Both the position numbers and the translations under genes were made by a program. Positions 17,597 to 27,276 of a DNA stretch of 64,000 bases are shown piece after piece; the first letter of the stretch is position 1; the number at the start of each line of letters is the position of its first letter. The notes under the pieces are model-generated. The model saw only the letters and a list, made by a program, of their open reading frames with translations. It ran no database searches and was not told where the DNA came from. The stretch is from NCBI GenBank assembly GCA_964575025.1, contig CAZNPV010000012.1:21582-85581 (forward strand). The letters run 5' to 3'. The DNA comes from JABMQB01 sp964575025 (GTDB lineage: Bacteria > Bacteroidota > Bacteroidia > Bacteroidales > Prolixibacteraceae).

Positions 17597-19927
17597 ATGC
17601 ACAAAAATCTGGTCATTGTCGAATCACCTGCAAAGGCAAAAACCATTGAAAGATTTCTCGGAAAAGGATTTTTGGTAAAGTCAAGCATGGGGCATATCAG
17701 GGATTTGGAAAAAAAAGATTTTGGCATTGATATTCAAAACAATTTTAAACCCAAATACGTTATTTCCCCCGACAAAAGGAAAATTGTTACCGATCTGAAA
17801 AAGCTGGCAAAAGAAGCTGAAATAGTGTGGTTAGCTTCAGATGAAGACCGCGAAGGAGAAGCGATTGCCTGGCATTTAAAGGAAGTTCTACAGCTTGATC
17901 CGGAAAAGACAAAACGCATTGTATTTCACGAAATTACAGAAGAAGCGATCCGGCATGCCATAAAAAACCCCAGGGATCTTGATCAAAACCTGGTAAACGC
18001 ACAGCAGGCACGGCGTATACTCGACCGGATCGTTGGATTTGAAGTCAGTCCGGTACTCTGGAAAAAAGTAAAACCGGCTCTTTCGGCGGGAAGAGTGCAG
18101 TCTGTGGCCGTACGGCTGATTGTTGAACGCGAAAGGGAAATAATAGATTTTACAGCGGTTTCCTCTTACCGGGTAAGTGCTGTTTTCGTGGTTAAAGACG
18201 AACACGGGAAAGCCTCGGAATTGAAAGCAGAGTTACCTAAACGGTTTAAAACCAAGGAAGAAGCAGCAGCTTTTCTGGAAAAATGCAAAAACGCGGAATT
18301 TACGGTTTCAGATATCGTTAAAAAACCAGGAAAACGGTCGCCGGCACCTCCCTTCACCACTTCAACGCTTCAACAGGAAGCCAGCCGGAAACTGGGATTT
18401 TCAGTATCACAGACCATGGCCGTAGCCCAGCGTTTGTATGAAGCCGGGAAAATTACCTATATGCGTACCGATTCGGTCAATCTTTCCAACCTCGCTATCA
18501 ATACAGCAAAAAAGAAAATTACGGAATGGCTGGGTGAAAAATATGCAAAACCCAGAAAATTTAAAACCAAATCGAAAAGTGCCCAGGAAGCCCATGAAGC
18601 CATCCGGCCAACGTATCTCAACCAGGAATCAACGGACGGAACGTCTTCAGAAAGAAAGTTATATGACCTGATCTGGAAACGCACCATTGCTTCGCAAATG
18701 CAGGAGGCCATTCTTGAACGCACAACGGTCACCATCGATGTCACTACCGTTTCTGAACAGTTTCAGGCTTCCGGCGAGGTGCTTATTTTTGACGGATTCC
18801 TGAAAGTATACAGGGAAAGTACAGATGATGAAAACAGAAACAACTCCGGAAAAGGAGAGGATCTGCTTCCCCCCATCAGAGTTGGCAACACACTGGATGT
18901 TTCCGGGATCGAAGCAGCCGAGAAGTATACACAAAAACCGCCACGTTATACCGAAGCCTCCCTGGTTAAAAGATTGGAGGAACTGGGAATCGGAAGACCC
19001 TCTACCTATGCCCCGACCATCACCACCATCCAGAACAGGGGATATATCGTTAAGGAAGACAGACCAGGTAGCCAAAGAAAATATACCGTCCTTACCCTCC
19101 ATAAAAAAGAAATTACAGAACAGGAAAAAACTGAAATTACAGGAGCTGAAAAAGGGAAATTGTTTCCAACAGATATCGGGATGGTTGTAAATGATTTTCT
19201 TATTAAGTACTTCCAACGAATAATGGACTATCATTTCACAGCCAAAGTCGAAAAAGAGTTTGATGACATTGCCATTGGAAAACAGGAATGGGATAAGATG
19301 ATCAGCAATTTTTACCAGCCGTTTCATCAAAAGGTCAGATCTACGCTTGAAAACTCAGAACGTTCAAAGGGAGAACGGATCCTGGGTGTGGATCCTGAAT
19401 CGGGAGATCAGGTTTCTGTAAAAATTGGCCGGTACGGGCCTATAGCCCAGATGGGTGAAACAACCAATTCAGACAATAAGAAACCCCGCTTCGCAAGCTT
19501 ACAACCTGGACAACATCTGGAAACCATAACCCTGGAAGAGGCCCTGGAACTGTTTAAATTACCCCGGGAACTCGGAGACTTTGAAAATAAAAATGTGAGT
19601 GTGGGTATTGGCCGCTTCGGCCCCTATATAAAACACAATAATAAGTTTGTATCCCTGGCAAAAGACGATGACCCCCTGACCATAACCCTTCCCAGGGCAA
19701 TTGAATTAATTGAACTGAAACGGGAAAAAGAAAGAAAAGCCGTCATCAGAACTTTTGAAAAGGAACCGGAACTAAAAATCCTGCAGGGCAGATGGGGTCC
19801 TTATATCTCCTACAAAAAGAAGAATTACAAAATTCCCAAAAGCAAAGATCCTGAGAAACTAAATCTTACGGAGTGTATGGAACTAATTGAGCACACTCCT
19901 AAAACAAAAAAAAGGAAAAAGAAATAA
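17597..19927 (+). CDS. topA: DNA topoisomerase I
   Basis: This type IA topoisomerase relaxes negative supercoils. From the ATG at 17597 it has 776 residues and begins with the Toprim motif KNLVIVESPAKAKTIERFLG. The DEDREGEAIAWH segment gives the metal-binding acidic residues, and ITYMRTDS holds the active-site tyrosine. Instead of zinc ribbons the C-terminus has three Toprim-C repeats (GRYGPIAQMG, GRFGPYIKHN, GRWGPYISYK), the usual Bacteroidota arrangement. An upstream in-frame ATG at 17534 overlaps the promoter-like site and is not used here. The next gene starts 56 bases downstream. Confidence 0.95.
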   Translation: MHKNLVIVESPAKAKTIERFLGKGFLVKSSMGHIRDLEKKDFGIDIQNNFKPKYVISPDKRKIVTDLKKLAKEAEIVWLASDEDREGEAIAWHLKEVLQLDPEKTKRIVFHEITEEAIRHAIKNPRDLDQNLVNAQQARRILDRIVGFEVSPVLWKKVKPALSAGRVQSVAVRLIVEREREIIDFTAVSSYRVSAVFVVKDEHGKASELKAELPKRFKTKEEAAAFLEKCKNAEFTVSDIVKKPGKRSPAPPFTTSTLQQEASRKLGFSVSQTMAVAQRLYEAGKITYMRTDSVNLSNLAINTAKKKITEWLGEKYAKPRKFKTKSKSAQEAHEAIRPTYLNQESTDGTSSERKLYDLIWKRTIASQMQEAILERTTVTIDVTTVSEQFQASGEVLIFDGFLKVYRESTDDENRNNSGKGEDLLPPIRVGNTLDVSGIEAAEKYTQKPPRYTEASLVKRLEELGIGRPSTYAPTITTIQNRGYIVKEDRPGSQRKYTVLTLHKKEITEQEKTEITGAEKGKLFPTDIGMVVNDFLIKYFQRIMDYHFTAKVEKEFDDIAIGKQEWDKMISNFYQPFHQKVRSTLENSERSKGERILGVDPESGDQVSVKIGRYGPIAQMGETTNSDNKKPRFASLQPGQHLETITLEEALELFKLPRELGDFENKNVSVGIGRFGPYIKHNNKFVSLAKDDDPLTITLPRAIELIELKREKERKAVIRTFEKEPELKILQGRWGPYISYKKKNYKIPKSKDPEKLNLTECMELIEHTPKTKKRKKK

Positions 19928-19983
19928 CCGGATAAAGGCAGATAATTCAATATTTGCCTTTATTTTTGTTGTAAATTTTACTG

Positions 19984-21147
19984 ATGGATATCCGTTATTA
20001 TTTCAAACCGGTTCAATTTCTTAAGATTCAGGATGGAATATACCTTAAGAATAAAAGTTCCCTGGGATATACAATAGAAAAAAACACATCCCTGCTAACG
20101 TCTGAGAACCTGGATACCTTCCAGGTTGCTATAATCGGCATTCCTGATGATACAAACACCGTAAACAAAGGATGTTCTCATGCTCCGGACAGAATCAGGG
20201 ATTTCCTGTATTCCCTTTCAAATACTGATCTGAAATTAAAAATTGTTGATCTCGGAAACCTGAAAAAGGGCATAAAACAGGGGGATCTTTATTATGCAAT
20301 AAGAGATGTGGTGGATTATTTAAATGATGTAAAGGTAACAGCTCTAATTTTGGGAGGAGGACAGGATACCGGACTTGGCGTTGCCCGGGCTTTTAAACAG
20401 GAAAGGTACTTTCAGATGAGTACCATTGATTCGAAAATTGATATTAAATCAGGAAGGGAGAAGTACAGTTCATCCAATTATATTTCAAGGATTTTACGGG
20501 AATCACCCGGAATTTTTCATATGAATTTTATTGGGTACCAATCCTACTTTGTCTCTTCAGAAGTCTTAAAGAAAGTCAGGCTTCATCAGTTTGAAACGAT
20601 CCGACTCGGTAAGCTCAGAGAAGATATTTCCAGGGCAGAACCTTTGCTGCGTGACAGCCATTTTGTAAGTTTTGATATCGGTTCCATAAGGATTCAGGAT
20701 GCCCCCGGATATACGAACGGCTCACCCAACGGACTGTATAGCGAAGAAGCCTGCGAGATTTCAAAATATGCAGGTTACAGCAATACCCTCAGAGTTTTCG
20801 GACTTTTTGAAGTGAATCCACAAAAAGATACCAGGAACATAACTTCCATGCTGGCAGCCCAGATTATCTGGTATTTCCTGGAAGGATTTACACACCGGAT
20901 CCATGCAGAACCAGAAAAAAATAAAACGGATTTTATACAATACAATGTTGAGACAGATGATGCAGGCTCTGCACTGATTTTTTATCAGCATATGCCTACC
21001 AACCGATGGTGGATGAAACTGGAAGGGTTAGATAAACAAAGCATGTTGGTGTCATGCACAGAGGAGGATTACAAGCTGGCAGCAAAAAAGGAAATTCCTC
21101 CTAAATGGCTTATGTTCATCCGAAAAATTGATCGGTTGTCAAAATAA
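19984..21147 (+). CDS. Arginase/formimidoylglutamase-fold protein with degraded metal site
   Basis: This 387-residue protein has the ureohydrolase fold pattern, but key ligands differ. The usual GGxH is GGGQD (124-128), the DxHxD motif is DSKID (149-153), and SxDxD is SFDIG (229-233). At least three of the usual manganese ligands are therefore replaced, so hydrolase activity is doubtful. Databases often label such Bacteroidota proteins formimidoylglutamase, but no histidine-degradation genes are near. It lies between topA and the porP-gldKLMN cluster, where a structural or secretion-related role is possible; that is inference. Confidence 0.75.
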   Translation: MDIRYYFKPVQFLKIQDGIYLKNKSSLGYTIEKNTSLLTSENLDTFQVAIIGIPDDTNTVNKGCSHAPDRIRDFLYSLSNTDLKLKIVDLGNLKKGIKQGDLYYAIRDVVDYLNDVKVTALILGGGQDTGLGVARAFKQERYFQMSTIDSKIDIKSGREKYSSSNYISRILRESPGIFHMNFIGYQSYFVSSEVLKKVRLHQFETIRLGKLREDISRAEPLLRDSHFVSFDIGSIRIQDAPGYTNGSPNGLYSEEACEISKYAGYSNTLRVFGLFEVNPQKDTRNITSMLAAQIIWYFLEGFTHRIHAEPEKNKTDFIQYNVETDDAGSALIFYQHMPTNRWWMKLEGLDKQSMLVSCTEEDYKLAAKKEIPPKWLMFIRKIDRLSK

Positions 21148-21265
21148 TAGAAAACAACGTGCGTTCTTTGCATATCCATATAAAGGCAGTTTGTATGGAA
21201 ACGCTTTTTTTCCTTTCTTTATGAGGCCATGATAAAAGCGGATTTATAATGCAGCAGGATTAGGT

Positions 21266-22213
21266 ATGAAAAAGTTTATTTCTTTTTTATTTTTTGTAAA
21301 TATATTTAATTTCGCAGTTGTTGCGCAGCAGGATCCGCAATTTACAAACAATGCGTTTTATAAGCTTGGAATAAATCCCGGATTTGCCGGAAGTACCGAT
21401 GCGATCAGTGGGATTATCATGAATCGTTATCAATGGGATGGTTTTGAAGGAGCACCCAAAACACTGGTGTTTAGTGCTGAAGGAGCAATTGATCTGTTTG
21501 GACAACCCGGGGGGATTGGATTAAATGTTGTCAGCGACGAATTGGGTTTTGAAGAAAACACGTGGGTTAACCTTATTTATGCGTACAAAGCTACCTTCAA
21601 TAAAGGGACCCTCGGAATAGGAATATCGGGAGGTTTTTTTAATAAAAGCATCAATGGGGAATGGTATATTCCTGAATTTGAAGGGATCTATATTCAGCCC
21701 AATTCCGATCCCGGGATTCCCCAGAATGAGGTAAGTCAGTTGGCTTTTGATATCGGTCTGGGATTGTATTTGAAAACCAACAATTATTTCGTGGGAGCCT
21801 CGGTAACCCATTTAAACCAGGCTTCCATTTTGTTTGATGGCGAAGCAAGTACCTATCTTACAAGACATTATTATTTGTCTGGCGGGTACAATATTAAACT
21901 GTCTGATCCGTTATTTGAATTGCGGCCGTTTGTGCTGTTTAAAACAGACTTAGCAAGCTGGCAGGTTGATATGAATGTGAACCTGGTGTATAACGACCGT
22001 TTTTGGGGAGGATTAAATTACCGTTATCAGGATGCCGTTTCCCTTATAATGGGAGCTGAACTGATCAACGGATTGATTTTTGGATATGCTTTTGACCTTA
22101 CTACATCCGCATTGGGAAGGTATGGATATGGATCACATGAAATATTTGTAGGATATTCATTTGAACTTGAAAAAAACAGAACAAAAAAATATAAGAGTAT
22201 ACGATATTTATAA
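21266..22213 (+). CDS. PorP/SprF family type IX secretion outer-membrane protein
   Basis: This 315-residue beta-barrel protein has a signal peptide ending VVAQQ (about residue 21). It begins QDPQFTNNAFYKLGINPGFAGS, the conserved PorP/SprF opening, followed by alternating barrel strands and an aromatic C-terminal strand (IFVGYSFELE). PorP-family proteins sit in the outer membrane and bind the periplasmic GldK/GldN ring or help export specific partner adhesins. Placement directly before gldK supports the core PorP role. A 113-base gap precedes gldK. Confidence 0.9.
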   Translation: MKKFISFLFFVNIFNFAVVAQQDPQFTNNAFYKLGINPGFAGSTDAISGIIMNRYQWDGFEGAPKTLVFSAEGAIDLFGQPGGIGLNVVSDELGFEENTWVNLIYAYKATFNKGTLGIGISGGFFNKSINGEWYIPEFEGIYIQPNSDPGIPQNEVSQLAFDIGLGLYLKTNNYFVGASVTHLNQASILFDGEASTYLTRHYYLSGGYNIKLSDPLFELRPFVLFKTDLASWQVDMNVNLVYNDRFWGGLNYRYQDAVSLIMGAELINGLIFGYAFDLTTSALGRYGYGSHEIFVGYSFELEKNRTKKYKSIRYL

Positions 22214-22326
22214 AGAATACAGTGCGTTAATTCATTGTTATGAAACGAGCATGAGAAAATTTAAACACATATGAACATCAAGCGAGTTACATCGAATACC
22301 TTATAAAAACAAGCAATATTAATGAG

Positions 22327-23664
22327 ATGAAAAAGATACTTTTAATTGGATTGGGATTTTTAACCGCCTTTGGGTTCACCGGGTGCAATAAATCAGGAAA
22401 CGGAGAACTGATAGGTGTTCAGAACCGGGGCCGGTGGAAAGAACCATCACCCTATGGAATGGTTCATATCCGAAGGGGAAGTGTGAATATTGGTCCCAAC
22501 GATGAAGATCCGGCCATGATGGGAACCCCTGTCAGAACATACTCCGTTAATGCTTTCTGGATGGACGATACTGAAATCACCAATAACGAATACCGGCAGT
22601 TTGTATACTGGACACGAGATAAGATTGCACGTGAACTCCTGGGGGAACAATTCCCGGAATTTCTGATTACTGAAGACCGTGATGGAAATCCAATTGATCC
22701 CCCGGAAATTAACTGGGATGAACCTATTTACTGGGATGATCCCGATTATGTCATGGCAATGGAAGAGCTTTTTATTCCTGAAAATGAACGGTTCTTCGGA
22801 AGAAGGGAAGTTGACCCGAGAAAATTATTCTTTGACTACTGGTGGATTGATTACCAGCAGGCAGCCAGAAGAGCCAATGCCTATAATTACGAAACCCAAC
22901 AATACGATGGATCGGTAGTTGATTTAAACGGAGATCAACAACCGATTCAAAACAGATCATCGTTTATCTTTAACGACCGGGTAAATGTGTATCCTGACAC
23001 ATTGGTATGGATCCGGGATTTTACTTACTCCTATAATGAGCCCTGGGCTTCACGCTACTTCTGGCATCCCGGTTTTGACGACTATCCGGTAGTCGGAATA
23101 ACCTGGAAACAAGCCAAAGCTTTCTGCAACTGGAGGACGAAAATCCAGACCGATTTTCTTGTGGATAAGGAAGAACCGGCACTAATGGAATACCGCCTGC
23201 CTACGGAGGTTGAGTGGGAATACGCTTCCCGGGGAGGAAGGCTCATGACCATGTATCCCTGGGGAAACTATTATACCCGGGACGATCAGGGAGTTTTTTA
23301 TGCCAATTTTAAACCGTTGAGAGGAAATTATGTGGAGGATGGAGGAATAGCCACCATGAAAGTCGGAAGCTATGCTCCCAATGATTTTGGATTGTATGAT
23401 ATGGCCGGAAATGTGGCCGAATGGACCAATGATGCTTACGATGAATCGGGCTATATGTATTACAACGAACTGAATCCTTCCTTTGAATACAATGCCTTGC
23501 CTGATGACCCGCCCGTTATGAAACGCAAAGTAATACGGGGTGGCTCATGGAAAGATATCAGTTACTTCATTCGTACATCCTCAAGAAGTTTCGAATATCA
23601 GGATACCACAAAATCCTACATTGGATTTCGTTGTGTACGAACAACCCTTGGAGAAGATTTTTAG
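22327..23664 (+). CDS. gldK: T9SS ring lipoprotein GldK/PorK
   Basis: This 445-residue lipoprotein has a signal peptide ending in the lipobox GFTGC (Cys about residue 20). The body is an FGE-sulfatase (formylglycine-generating-like) domain: FWMDDTEITNNEYRQFVYW near the start, YPVVGITWKQAKAFCNWR, LPTEVEWEYASRGG, and GGSWKD..RTSSRSF..IGFRCVR at the end. GldK and GldN form a large periplasmic ring under the outer membrane in the type IX secretion and gliding apparatus. It is followed at 21 bases by gldL. A close paralogue lies at 27277-28623. Confidence 0.95.
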   Translation: MKKILLIGLGFLTAFGFTGCNKSGNGELIGVQNRGRWKEPSPYGMVHIRRGSVNIGPNDEDPAMMGTPVRTYSVNAFWMDDTEITNNEYRQFVYWTRDKIARELLGEQFPEFLITEDRDGNPIDPPEINWDEPIYWDDPDYVMAMEELFIPENERFFGRREVDPRKLFFDYWWIDYQQAARRANAYNYETQQYDGSVVDLNGDQQPIQNRSSFIFNDRVNVYPDTLVWIRDFTYSYNEPWASRYFWHPGFDDYPVVGITWKQAKAFCNWRTKIQTDFLVDKEEPALMEYRLPTEVEWEYASRGGRLMTMYPWGNYYTRDDQGVFYANFKPLRGNYVEDGGIATMKVGSYAPNDFGLYDMAGNVAEWTNDAYDESGYMYYNELNPSFEYNALPDDPPVMKRKVIRGGSWKDISYFIRTSSRSFEYQDTTKSYIGFRCVRTTLGEDF

Positions 23665-23685
23665 CCTTACTTAAAACAGATTATT

Positions 23686-24666
23686 ATGAACTTTGGAGAA
23701 ATTGTCAGAACAAAACGCTGGAAAACCTTTATGGGCTATGTGTATGGCTGGGGTGCCTCAGTTGTCATGATCGGAGCCCTGTTTAAACTTGAACACTTTG
23801 CCTATTCCGGCTATATACTGGGTGCTGGGTTAATTACGGAGGCTATCATCTTTTTCCTCTCAGCCTTTGAGCCTCCGCTCGAAATGCCTGACTGGAGCAG
23901 GGTTTATCCTGAATTAAGGGAAGACTATGAAAATCTGGATTTTAACGAACTTAGAACGGCAAAACCAGGAAGATCAGGAAGACTCGATGACCTGATCAAC
24001 AGTGCAGAAATTTCTCCTGAACTGATTGCCAAAGTAACCAAAGGGTTAAACGACCTGAGTAACACAGCCCGGAATATCAGTGATATATCCACGGCTACCC
24101 TGGCAACCGACCAGTACGTCAGAAACCTCGGATCAGCGACTGATTCCATGGGAAAACTGGCTCAGATCAATACCCATGCCCAGGACTCGATCACCCGTTC
24201 TGTAGAGGGATTGGTGAATTCATATAACAAAACAGCGGAACAACTTTCAGGGGTAGGGGCCGGTTTTATATCCAAACTGAACCAAACAGGCGATGACCTG
24301 AACCATAAGATTGCACAATCAGGAGAGTTACTGGCAAATACCTACCAGGAATCTGCAAAATCATTAACATCCAATTTACAGGATATAGGCCGGAATTCCA
24401 GGCAATATACTACCAGCCTTGAAGCACTGAATAAAAACATCGAGGCGCTAAATAACAGTTATGTATCGCAGATACAGCATACGGACGACCAGTTTAAAGC
24501 GACCCGAAAGTTCAGTTCCGATATTCAGACAATGAATACTATATTGGCTTCATCGATTGATGAATTAAAGAAGTATAAAGAAAATGCTGAACAGTTAAAT
24601 AAACACCTGGAAGCACTGAATTCCATTTATGGAGGAATGCTAGGTGCTATGAATTATAAAAAATAA
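23686..24666 (+). CDS. gldL: T9SS motor subunit GldL/PorL
   Basis: This 326-residue inner-membrane protein has two transmembrane helices near the N-terminus (about residues 20-38 and 45-64), with the conserved GWGASVVMIGALFKLEH and FLSAFEPP segments. A long, mostly coiled-coil cytoplasmic region follows, ending near NYKK. GldL and GldM form the proton-driven rotary motor that powers type IX secretion. It is 19 bases upstream of gldM and 21 bases after gldK, so the genes form one operon. Confidence 0.95.
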   Translation: MNFGEIVRTKRWKTFMGYVYGWGASVVMIGALFKLEHFAYSGYILGAGLITEAIIFFLSAFEPPLEMPDWSRVYPELREDYENLDFNELRTAKPGRSGRLDDLINSAEISPELIAKVTKGLNDLSNTARNISDISTATLATDQYVRNLGSATDSMGKLAQINTHAQDSITRSVEGLVNSYNKTAEQLSGVGAGFISKLNQTGDDLNHKIAQSGELLANTYQESAKSLTSNLQDIGRNSRQYTTSLEALNKNIEALNNSYVSQIQHTDDQFKATRKFSSDIQTMNTILASSIDELKKYKENAEQLNKHLEALNSIYGGMLGAMNYKK

Positions 24667-24685
24667 TACCTAAGGAAGTTCAGAT

Positions 24686-26308
24686 ATGGGTGCTGCTAAA
24701 AATTGTCCGGAAACACCGCGGCAAAAAATGATAAACATGATGTACATCGTCCTCACGGCCATGTTGGCATTAAACGTGGCTGCCGAGGTATTGGAAGCTT
24801 TCAGGGTGGTTGATTTCAGCCTGACCCAGACCATAAAAACGGTGAACATGAAAAATGAACAGGTGTACAGCTCTTTTGAACAGGCCTATGCTGAAAATGC
24901 CACAAAAGTGGAGGAATGGAAAAATAAAGCGGACCAGGTCAGAGAAAAAACCGATAGCATTATAACACGCATATGGAACCTGAAAGAAGAATTGATATTC
25001 TACTCCGGAGCAAAAATTATCGAAAGTACGGAGGACCTCAGGACCGACGATTTCTATTTTGTAAACCCCGTAAACCCCAAGGGAGACACCATACGGATCA
25101 AAAAAGAGGATGACCTGAATGCTCCCTCGGAGATGATGATCAGACAAAACAGGGCTGAAGAATTAAAGAACGATATCATCCGGCATAAAGAATTTCTGGC
25201 TGGGATGATTGATGAAAACGATGTGGAGTTGAGAGAAACAATTCTTCAGGAACTGGATACATCCGACCCTCCGGTGAAAGTTCGTCAAGGCGGTGAACGG
25301 GTATCCTGGGAGGTACAGCATTTTGACAGCAAACCATTGATTGCTGTCATCACCCTTCTTTCAAAGCTTCAGATTGATATTGAGAATGCAGAATCCCATG
25401 TGATTAACTACCTGTACGCACAAATTGACGCCGGATCGTTCAAATTTAACAGCCTTGGAGCACAGGTTATTGCCGAATCAAAAATAGTTCTCCAGGGCGA
25501 TGAATTCGTAGCCCATGTATTTCTGGCAGCGGAAGATACAACCCAGAGTCCGGAGATCCTCGTTAACGGGCGTCCCCTGACCATCGTTGACGGAAAAGGC
25601 ATTTACAGAGTAAAAGCAACCAGACCCGGGACCTTCCGATGGAGCGGAGTCATCAAATACCGTACTCCCCAGGGCATCTTCAGGGATTACCCCTTTCAGC
25701 ATGAATACCAGGTTACAGAACCCAGCTTCACAGTGGCTGCAGAAAAAATGAATGTCTTCTTCCTGGGAGTCGATAACCCGATCACGGTGAATGTGGGAAG
25801 TGTACCCAAAGAAAACATCCGCGCTAACATGACGAACGGCAGGATTATAGAACGGAACAACAATCTGTATGTGCAACCGGAATCCGAAGACCTCCAGGGA
25901 AGAAAAACTGCGATTTCCCTATATGCTACCATTGGCGGAGAAGAACGGTTTATGGGCACCACCAACTGGCGAGTGAAAAGTGTACCTGATCCGGAAGCCC
26001 AGATTGCAGGTAAATCCGGTGGAAATATAACAAAATCCAGGCTTCTGGTTGAAGATGGTGTAGCTGCTGTCCTGGAAGATTTCGACTTCGATTTCCAATA
26101 TACCGTAACCCAGTTTGATCTTTGGATTCAGGATGCCGAAGGGTATACTTCAAATTTTACATCCACATCAAACCGGTTTACACAGGAACAGATAGACCAG
26201 TTTTCACAGTTAATCCCGGGAAGTATTATATTAATTGAAAACATAAAAGCCAGAGGAACCGATAACTCCATACGTGACCTGAACGCTATAAGTTTTAAAA
26301 TACAATAA
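24686..26308 (+). CDS. gldM: T9SS motor/periplasmic shaft subunit GldM/PorM
   Basis: This 540-residue protein has the GldM N-terminus MGAAKNCPETPRQKMINMMY followed by a single transmembrane helix (about residues 18-36, YIVLTAMLALNVAAEVL). The periplasmic part is helical and then made of beta domains, reaching the GldK/GldN ring and passing motor rotation on. Length is typical of the family. The stop is 2 bases before gldN, indicating tight operon organisation. Confidence 0.95.
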   Translation: MGAAKNCPETPRQKMINMMYIVLTAMLALNVAAEVLEAFRVVDFSLTQTIKTVNMKNEQVYSSFEQAYAENATKVEEWKNKADQVREKTDSIITRIWNLKEELIFYSGAKIIESTEDLRTDDFYFVNPVNPKGDTIRIKKEDDLNAPSEMMIRQNRAEELKNDIIRHKEFLAGMIDENDVELRETILQELDTSDPPVKVRQGGERVSWEVQHFDSKPLIAVITLLSKLQIDIENAESHVINYLYAQIDAGSFKFNSLGAQVIAESKIVLQGDEFVAHVFLAAEDTTQSPEILVNGRPLTIVDGKGIYRVKATRPGTFRWSGVIKYRTPQGIFRDYPFQHEYQVTEPSFTVAAEKMNVFFLGVDNPITVNVGSVPKENIRANMTNGRIIERNNNLYVQPESEDLQGRKTAISLYATIGGEERFMGTTNWRVKSVPDPEAQIAGKSGGNITKSRLLVEDGVAAVLEDFDFDFQYTVTQFDLWIQDAEGYTSNFTSTSNRFTQEQIDQFSQLIPGSIILIENIKARGTDNSIRDLNAISFKIQ

Positions 26309-26310
26309 CG

Positions 26311-27162
26311 ATGAAAAAAATAATTATCCTATTCAGTGTATTGGCCATGGTTTTCATCATGGCTGCAGAAAGAGGAAATGCACAAATTGTCAACGGTGCA
26401 TTCAAAAAGCAGGATGTTTACCAGCGTAAACCCATGATGTTGCCTTCCGTAAGGGAAGCAGACGTTTTCTGGTCGAAAATGGTCTGGCGGATAATCGACC
26501 TGAGGGAAAAAATTAACCAGATCCTGTATTATCCTACCACAGAAATCGAAAACCGGAAAAACCTTGTATCCCTGTTATTGGAAGGCATTGATTCTGAGAT
26601 AATTACAGCCTATGATGCACGGTTTGACGATGATTTTAAACTTCCGATAACAATAGAAGAAATCAAAACACAATTCGGGGCCGAATCACGTACGGAAAGA
26701 GTTCAGGATTTCGAAACAGGAGAAACCGTGGAACGCGTCGTCGAAGGGGAAGTACGGACTGACGAAGTAAAGCGTTTAATGATCAAGGAAGAGTGGTACT
26801 TCGATAAACAAAATTCCAAATTAGATGTGCGGATTATTGGAATCTGTCCCATAAGAGAATATGTCAGAGAAGACGATCCCACAGGCCAGATTCAGCGAAC
26901 ACAGCTGTTTTGGGTTTACTACCCCGAAATAAGGGAACTCCTGTTAACCCATGAAGTGTTTAACCCGTACAATGACGCCCAGAGAATGACTTTTGATGAC
27001 CTGTTCGTGAAAAGATATTTTAACAGCTATATAACGAAAGAATCCAACCGGTTCAATAACCGGGCTATATCACAGTATCTTACCGGAAAAGAAGCGATGT
27101 ATGAGTCCCGTCGTATCGAACAGGAAATATTTGACTTTGAACAGGACCTCTGGGAATATTAG
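26311..27162 (+). CDS. gldN: T9SS ring protein GldN/PorN
   Basis: This 283-residue periplasmic protein has a signal peptide (cleavage after RGNAQ, about residue 25). It includes the conserved ADVFWSKMVWRIIDLREKIN and LLTHEVFNPYNDAQRMTFDDLF segments of GldN. It builds the periplasmic ring with GldK and contacts GldM. It is the last gene before a strong intrinsic terminator at 27181-27213, which closes the gldKLMN unit. Confidence 0.95.
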   Translation: MKKIIILFSVLAMVFIMAAERGNAQIVNGAFKKQDVYQRKPMMLPSVREADVFWSKMVWRIIDLREKINQILYYPTTEIENRKNLVSLLLEGIDSEIITAYDARFDDDFKLPITIEEIKTQFGAESRTERVQDFETGETVERVVEGEVRTDEVKRLMIKEEWYFDKQNSKLDVRIIGICPIREYVREDDPTGQIQRTQLFWVYYPEIRELLLTHEVFNPYNDAQRMTFDDLFVKRYFNSYITKESNRFNNRAISQYLTGKEAMYESRRIEQEIFDFEQDLWEY

Positions 27163-27180
27163 AAACTAAAGATACATTGG

Positions 27181-27213
27181 GGCCTTATGGAGTTACTCAT
27201 AAGGCCTTTTTAT
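27181..27213 (+). terminator. Intrinsic terminator after gldN
   Basis: A perfect 9-base stem, GGCCTTATG (27181-27189) with CATAAGGCC (27198-27206), encloses an 8-base loop and is followed by TTTTTATT. It lies 18 bases after the gldN stop and before the gldK paralogue. Confidence 0.9.
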
Positions 27214-27276
27214 TCCCAGGATAAGATAACTGGAATCCTGTTTTTTCTCAGTAATCAGAAGTGATAATCAGTCATA

